From positions 1 to 56,357 of the forward strand of contig CAZOLZ010000008.1 of the NCBI GenBank assembly GCA_964580965.1: a DNA stretch of 56,357 bases, read 5' to 3'. A model generated the notes under the pieces. It made no database searches. It was not told the origin of the DNA and saw only the letters and a program-made list of their open reading frames with translations. The DNA is from CAIUKX01 sp964580965. GTDB taxonomy: Bacteria; Bacteroidota; Bacteroidia; Flavobacteriales_D; Crocinitomicaceae. Position 1 is the stretch's first letter. Each line of letters begins with the position of its first letter. This document shows, piece after piece, positions 53,171 to 56,357 of the stretch. Made by a program: the position numbers and the translations under genes.

Positions 53171-54508
53171 ATGAAAAGGTTTATTCAGAATATAAAGAAC
53201 ATTTGGAAAGTTGAAGAATTGAGAAAGAGACTTGTTTTAACTCTTTCTCTAATTCTTGTATATCGAATTGGTTCTTTTGTTATTCTCCCTGGTGTTGATT
53301 ATTCAGCATTAGAAAAAGCTCAAGAAGCCGGAGATCAAAATACATTAGAAACACTTTTATCCCTCTTCTCAGGAGGAGGGTTTACAAATGCTTCTATTAT
53401 GGCATTAGGTATCATGCCTTATATTAGTGCATCTATCATTATGCAATTACTTGGAATGGCTGTACCAGCTGTCCAAAAAATGCAAAATGAAGGTGAGTCT
53501 GGTAGAAAAAGAATAAATAATTACACTCGAATTTTGACAATATTAATTTGTGCTCTACAAGCACCAAGTTATTTGTCATTATATGTAGATAGTAAAGGAG
53601 CTATGCCTCTAGATGCTAATACTTTTTGGTGGACACAGACTATATTAGTTTTGATTGCAGGTTCAATGTTTGCAGTATGGTTAGGTGAAAGGATTACAGA
53701 TAAGGGTATTGGTAATGGTATATCTTTACTTATTACAGTTGGTATTTTAGCACGTTTACCTGAAGCTTTTTTAGCTGAAATTGGTATTAGCTCAGGTAAC
53801 TTAATTAAAATAGTTATCGAAGTGGTTGCTTTTATGCTTGTTGTGTTGGGTACAGTGCTTATCGTTCAAGGTGTAAGAAGGATACCATTAAATACTGCTA
53901 AACGAGTTGTAGGAGCAAGATCTTTTGATACCCAATCAAGCAGAAGTTATTTACCTATAAAGGTTAATGCAAGTGGAGTTATGCCTATCATTTTTGCTCA
54001 GGCTATCATGACTATTCCTATTATGATTTTTTCAGGTAATTCGACAGAACCAAATACTATGCAATTATTGATTGGTAATCCGTATGGTTTAGGTTACAAC
54101 GTTTTATTAGCAGTATTGATTATAGTATTTACTTATTTCTACACTGCTATAATGATTAATCCTTCTAAAATCGCTGATGATCTTAAAAGAAGTGGCGGAT
54201 TTATACCTGGTATTAGACCTGGAGAGGAAACAGCTGAGTATATTGATACGTTAGTTTCAAGAATCACATTTCCTGGTTCATTAGCTTTAGCATTAATAGC
54301 TATTTTACCTGCTATTGCTAAAATCGCAGGTGTTAATGATGCGTTTGCAATGTTTTTTGGAGGGACATCAATTTTGATTATGGTTGGAGTTGTTTTGGAT
54401 ACATTACAACAAATTGAATCATATTTATTAAATCGTCAAATGGATGGTCTAATGGAAGGCGGAAGAGTTAGAGGTAGAAGAACACAAAACGAATTATCAG
54501 GTTTTTAA
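53171..54508 (+). CDS. secY: Preprotein translocase subunit SecY
   Basis: Channel subunit of the SecYEG inner-membrane translocon, 445 residues with ten hydrophobic helices. Typical elements are the opening ELRKRLVLTLSLILVYRIGSF (in parts), the plug region after LPGVDYSAL, and SIIMQLLGMAVPAVQKMQNEGESGR. The cytoplasmic loop between helices 8 and 9 holds RSGGFIPGIRPGE. It stands between rplO and infA; map and adk, which flank it in other bacteria, are absent. Confidence 0.97.
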   Translation: MKRFIQNIKNIWKVEELRKRLVLTLSLILVYRIGSFVILPGVDYSALEKAQEAGDQNTLETLLSLFSGGGFTNASIMALGIMPYISASIIMQLLGMAVPAVQKMQNEGESGRKRINNYTRILTILICALQAPSYLSLYVDSKGAMPLDANTFWWTQTILVLIAGSMFAVWLGERITDKGIGNGISLLITVGILARLPEAFLAEIGISSGNLIKIVIEVVAFMLVVLGTVLIVQGVRRIPLNTAKRVVGARSFDTQSSRSYLPIKVNASGVMPIIFAQAIMTIPIMIFSGNSTEPNTMQLLIGNPYGLGYNVLLAVLIIVFTYFYTAIMINPSKIADDLKRSGGFIPGIRPGEETAEYIDTLVSRITFPGSLALALIAILPAIAKIAGVNDAFAMFFGGTSILIMVGVVLDTLQQIESYLLNRQMDGLMEGGRVRGRRTQNELSGF

Positions 54509-54512
54509 AGAA

Positions 54513-54731
54513 ATGGCAAAGCAAGCATCAATAGAACAAGATGGAGTTATAACTGAAGCGTTATCTAATGCTATGTTCAGAGTAGAATTAGAAAACGGTC
54601 ATGTTATAACAGCACATATTTCAGGTAAAATGAGAATGTTTTACATTAAGATTTTACCTGGAGATAGAGTTAAAGTTGAAATGTCTCCTTATGATTTAAC
54701 AAAAGGGAGAATATCATTTAGATACAAATAA
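54513..54731 (+). CDS. infA: Translation initiation factor IF-1
   Basis: OB-fold factor that blocks the A site during initiation, 72 residues, the standard length. The sequence AKQASIEQDGVITEALSNAMF and HISGKMRMFYIKILPGD are diagnostic. It lies four bases after secY. Confidence 0.97.
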   Translation: MAKQASIEQDGVITEALSNAMFRVELENGHVITAHISGKMRMFYIKILPGDRVKVEMSPYDLTKGRISFRYK

Positions 54732-54742
54732 ATATTTAAGGG

Positions 54743-54859
54743 ATGAAAGTAAGAGCATCAGTAAAAAAGCGTTCTGCAGATTGTAAGATCGTTAAGAGAA
54801 AAGGGGTTGTTTACGTAATAAACAAGAAAAATCCAAAGTTTAAACAAAGACAAGGGTAA
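54743..54859 (+). CDS. rpmJ: 50S ribosomal protein L36
   Basis: Smallest large-subunit protein, 38 residues, translated directly from the bases: it opens MKVRASVKKRSADCKIVKR and ends KNPKFKQRQG. One Cys (Cys14) remains, whereas zinc-binding L36 has three Cys and one His, so this looks like a zinc-independent variant. It lies between infA and rpsM as in most bacteria. Confidence 0.95.
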   Translation: MKVRASVKKRSADCKIVKRKGVVYVINKKNPKFKQRQG

Positions 54860-54870
54860 AATATTAGATT

Positions 54871-55239
54871 ATGGCACGTATTGCAGGTATAGATTTACCA
54901 AAAAATAAAAGAGGTGTTATTGGGTTAACATACATTTATGGAATTGGTCGTAGTACTTCAGAGCAAATTTTGAAGGCTAATGGTATTGATGAGAATATTA
55001 AAGTTCAAGATTGGAATGATGATCAGCTTTCTGCTATCAGAAATTCAATCAATGAAATCAAAGTAGAAGGACAGTTACGTTCTGAAGTTCAATTAAACAT
55101 TAAACGTTTAATGGATATTGGATGTTACAGAGGTATTCGTCATAGAGTTGGTTTACCATTAAGAGGTCAACACACTAAAAATAATTCTCGTACAAGAAAA
55201 GGTAAGAGAAAAACTGTTGCTAATAAGAAAAAAGCTTAA
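54871..55239 (+). CDS. rpsM: 30S ribosomal protein S13
   Basis: Head protein contacting the P-site tRNA and 50S bridges, 122 residues. It starts ARIAGIDLPKNKRGVIGLTYIYGIG (in parts) and ends with the basic HTKNNSRTRKGKRKTVANKKKA-type tail. It opens the alpha block. In E. coli S4 controls translation from this start, but no obvious pseudoknot precedes it here. Confidence 0.97.
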   Translation: MARIAGIDLPKNKRGVIGLTYIYGIGRSTSEQILKANGIDENIKVQDWNDDQLSAIRNSINEIKVEGQLRSEVQLNIKRLMDIGCYRGIRHRVGLPLRGQHTKNNSRTRKGKRKTVANKKKA

Positions 55240-55250
55240 AATAATAAATA

Positions 55251-55637
55251 ATGTCAAAAGCAAATCAAAAAAAGAAGAAGGCTGTTAAAGTAGATGCTGT
55301 AGGTGAAGCGCATATTAATGCTACCTTCAACAACATCATTATTTCTTTAACAAACAACGCTGGTCAAGTTATTTCTTGGTCATCGGCTGGAAAAATGGGC
55401 TTCAGAGGATCTAAAAAGAACACTCCGTATGCTGCTCAAATGGCTGCTGAAGATTGTTCAAAAGAAGCTCATGACTTCGGATTACGTAAAGTTAAGGTTT
55501 TTGTAAAAGGACCTGGTGGAGGTAGAGAATCTGCTATTCGTTCTATCCATAATAGCGGTATTGAAGTGACTGAAATTGTTGATGTTACTCCGTTACCACA
55601 CAATGGATGTCGTCCACCGAAAAGAAGAAGAGTTTAA
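55251..55637 (+). CDS. rpsK: 30S ribosomal protein S11
   Basis: Platform protein at the mRNA exit, 128 residues. A Lys-rich start leads to EAHINATFNNIIISLTNNAG and the diagnostic GPGGGRESAIRSI, ending DVTPLPHNGCRPPKRRRV. The gap to rpsD is 74 bases, longer than most gaps in the cluster, and contains a hairpin. Confidence 0.97.
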   Translation: MSKANQKKKKAVKVDAVGEAHINATFNNIIISLTNNAGQVISWSSAGKMGFRGSKKNTPYAAQMAAEDCSKEAHDFGLRKVKVFVKGPGGGRESAIRSIHNSGIEVTEIVDVTPLPHNGCRPPKRRRV

Positions 55638-55653
55638 TTTTTATTTTAACAAG

Positions 55654-55696
55654 GGGTAAAAGATTATCGAAGGAAAGCCTTAATTCATAATCTCCC
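55654..55696 (+). promoter_or_regulatory. Structured leader before rpsD, candidate S4 site
   Basis: Outer stem AGATTAT (55661-55667) pairs with ATAATCT (55687-55693), and GGG (55654-55656) could extend it to CCC (55694-55696) across a TAAA bulge. An inner AAGG/CCTT stem (55670-55673 and 55678-55681) caps it. It ends 15 bases before the rpsD ATG. S4 is a known autoregulator in E. coli and Bacillus. That this element is its site is inference. Confidence 0.5.
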
Positions 55697-55711
55697 ATAA
55701 CATTTATAAAT

Positions 55712-56320
55712 ATGGCAAAGTATATCGGTCCTAAATCAAAGATTGCGCGTCGTTTCAATGACCCAATATTTGGAGCAGACAAGTCTTTAGATCGTAGACC
55801 TTATCCTCCAGGACAACATGGTCCTAACAAAAGAAGAGGAGGTAAATTATCTGAATATGGTATTCAGTTAAAAGAAAAGCAAAAAGCTAAATATACTTAC
55901 GGTATTTTAGAAAAGCAATTTTCAAATATGTTTGAAAAAGCTTCTAGAATGAAAGGTATTACTGGAGAGAACTTATTACAAATGTGTGAGTCTCGTTTAG
56001 ATAATGCTGTTTTTAGATTTGGTGTTTCTCCAACTAGAAGTGGTGCTCGTCAATTAGTTTCTCACAGACATATTACTGTAAATGGTGAAATTGTTAACAT
56101 TCCTTCATACATGGTTAAAGTAGGAGATATTGTTGGTATTCGTGAAAAATCTAAATCTTTAGAAATTATCACTAATTCTTTATCTTCAAATAACAAAAAA
56201 TACGATTGGTTAGATTGGGATTCTGCACAAATGTCAGGTAGAATGTTAAATGTTCCTTCAAGAGAGATGATTCCTGAAAACATTAAAGAACAATTAATCG
56301 TTGAATTGTATTCTAAATAA
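55712..56320 (+). CDS. rpsD: 30S ribosomal protein S4
   Basis: Primary 16S rRNA-binding protein and accuracy determinant, 202 residues. The N-terminus AKYIGPKSKIARRFNDPIFG lacks the zinc-binding Cys seen in some S4 proteins. The S4 RNA-binding domain spans about 95-160 (SRLDNAVFRFGVSPTRSGARQLVSH, in parts). The end is the usual EQLIVELYSK. It precedes rpoA by 16 bases. Confidence 0.97.
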   Translation: MAKYIGPKSKIARRFNDPIFGADKSLDRRPYPPGQHGPNKRRGGKLSEYGIQLKEKQKAKYTYGILEKQFSNMFEKASRMKGITGENLLQMCESRLDNAVFRFGVSPTRSGARQLVSHRHITVNGEIVNIPSYMVKVGDIVGIREKSKSLEIITNSLSSNNKKYDWLDWDSAQMSGRMLNVPSREMIPENIKEQLIVELYSK

Positions 56321-56336
56321 TAAATAAAACATTAAC

Positions 56337-56357
56337 ATGGCAATTCTAGACTTCCAA
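56337..56357 (+). CDS. rpoA: RNA polymerase alpha subunit, start only
   Basis: The last 21 bases read an ATG and six further codons (MAILDFQ) and then the window ends. The short sequence and its place after rpsD match the start of rpoA in Flavobacteriia. The assignment rests mainly on gene order. Confidence 0.75.

Noticed and set aside
1..56357. Search for CRISPR arrays, tRNA or rRNA genes, insertion sequences, prophage and toxin-antitoxin pairs
   Set aside because: No regularly spaced repeats, transposase or integrase motifs, or tRNA-like folds were seen. The MORN-type lipoprotein has no toxin partner.

Overview
This window looks like chromosomal DNA from a low-GC Bacteroidota, most likely a member of Flavobacteriales. 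Supporting signs are the AT-rich composition and the almost complete lack of Shine-Dalgarno sequences. Several gene starts are preceded by the Bacteroidota promoter pattern TTTG-N19..23-TAnnTTTG. Gene content agrees: DUF5723-type envelope protein, PD40/TPR lipid-envelope-type protein, split transketolase, LytTR regulator with a propeller histidine kinase, M1 peptidase with a barrel-like tail, and a DnaG primase that has lost its zinc ligands. A more precise family (for example Crocinitomicaceae) is only a guess.

Layout. Positions 1-2618 hold an SOS-type polymerase V operon (umuD-umuC) behind a promoter carrying repeated TGATTA/TAATCA dyads, followed by rnhB. Positions 2788-7472 hold an uncharacterised lipoprotein and DUF5723 pair, then lnt (lipoprotein N-acylation), ending in a strong two-way terminator shared with convergent purB. 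A PD40/TPR envelope protein and truA run rightward to 11148. A five-gene minus-strand block (rlmN, polyprenyl synthetase, MORN-type lipoprotein, dnaG, mscS-like) occupies 16752-11145. An SDR gene and a GAPDH gene then converge with overlapping stops.

Positions 18693-34748 are a long plus-strand run. It contains the two transketolase halves separated by a secreted vWA protein, a class III aminotransferase, an ACP phosphodiesterase-like gene, an MltF-like lytic transglycosylase, miaA, an ABC ATPase/permease pair, a TlpA-like thioredoxin protein, an M1 peptidase with a barrel-like C-terminus, aminopeptidase P and an alpha/beta hydrolase. Positions 34865-38850 hold a LytTR response regulator, its translationally adjacent hybrid propeller histidine kinase and a small lipoprotein with its own promoter and terminator. 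A paaG/paaH-like beta-oxidation pair follows.

From 40860 to the end lies one very long ribosomal protein cluster: str (rpsL-rpsG-fusA), S10, spc and alpha blocks fused without tuf, map or adk, and ending seven codons into rpoA. rpmD and rpmJ are included although they are short. Two leader structures stand out: a hairpin at the predicted 5' end of the rpsL transcript, and a hairpin just before rpsD that is a candidate S4 autoregulatory site.

I found no mobile element, CRISPR array, tRNA or rRNA gene, and no intergenic gap above 300 bases. Most of the window is housekeeping. The best leads for something undescribed are the umuDC operator array, the vWA gene inside the split transketolase locus, the rpsD leader, and the uncharacterised lipoprotein/DUF5723 pair.
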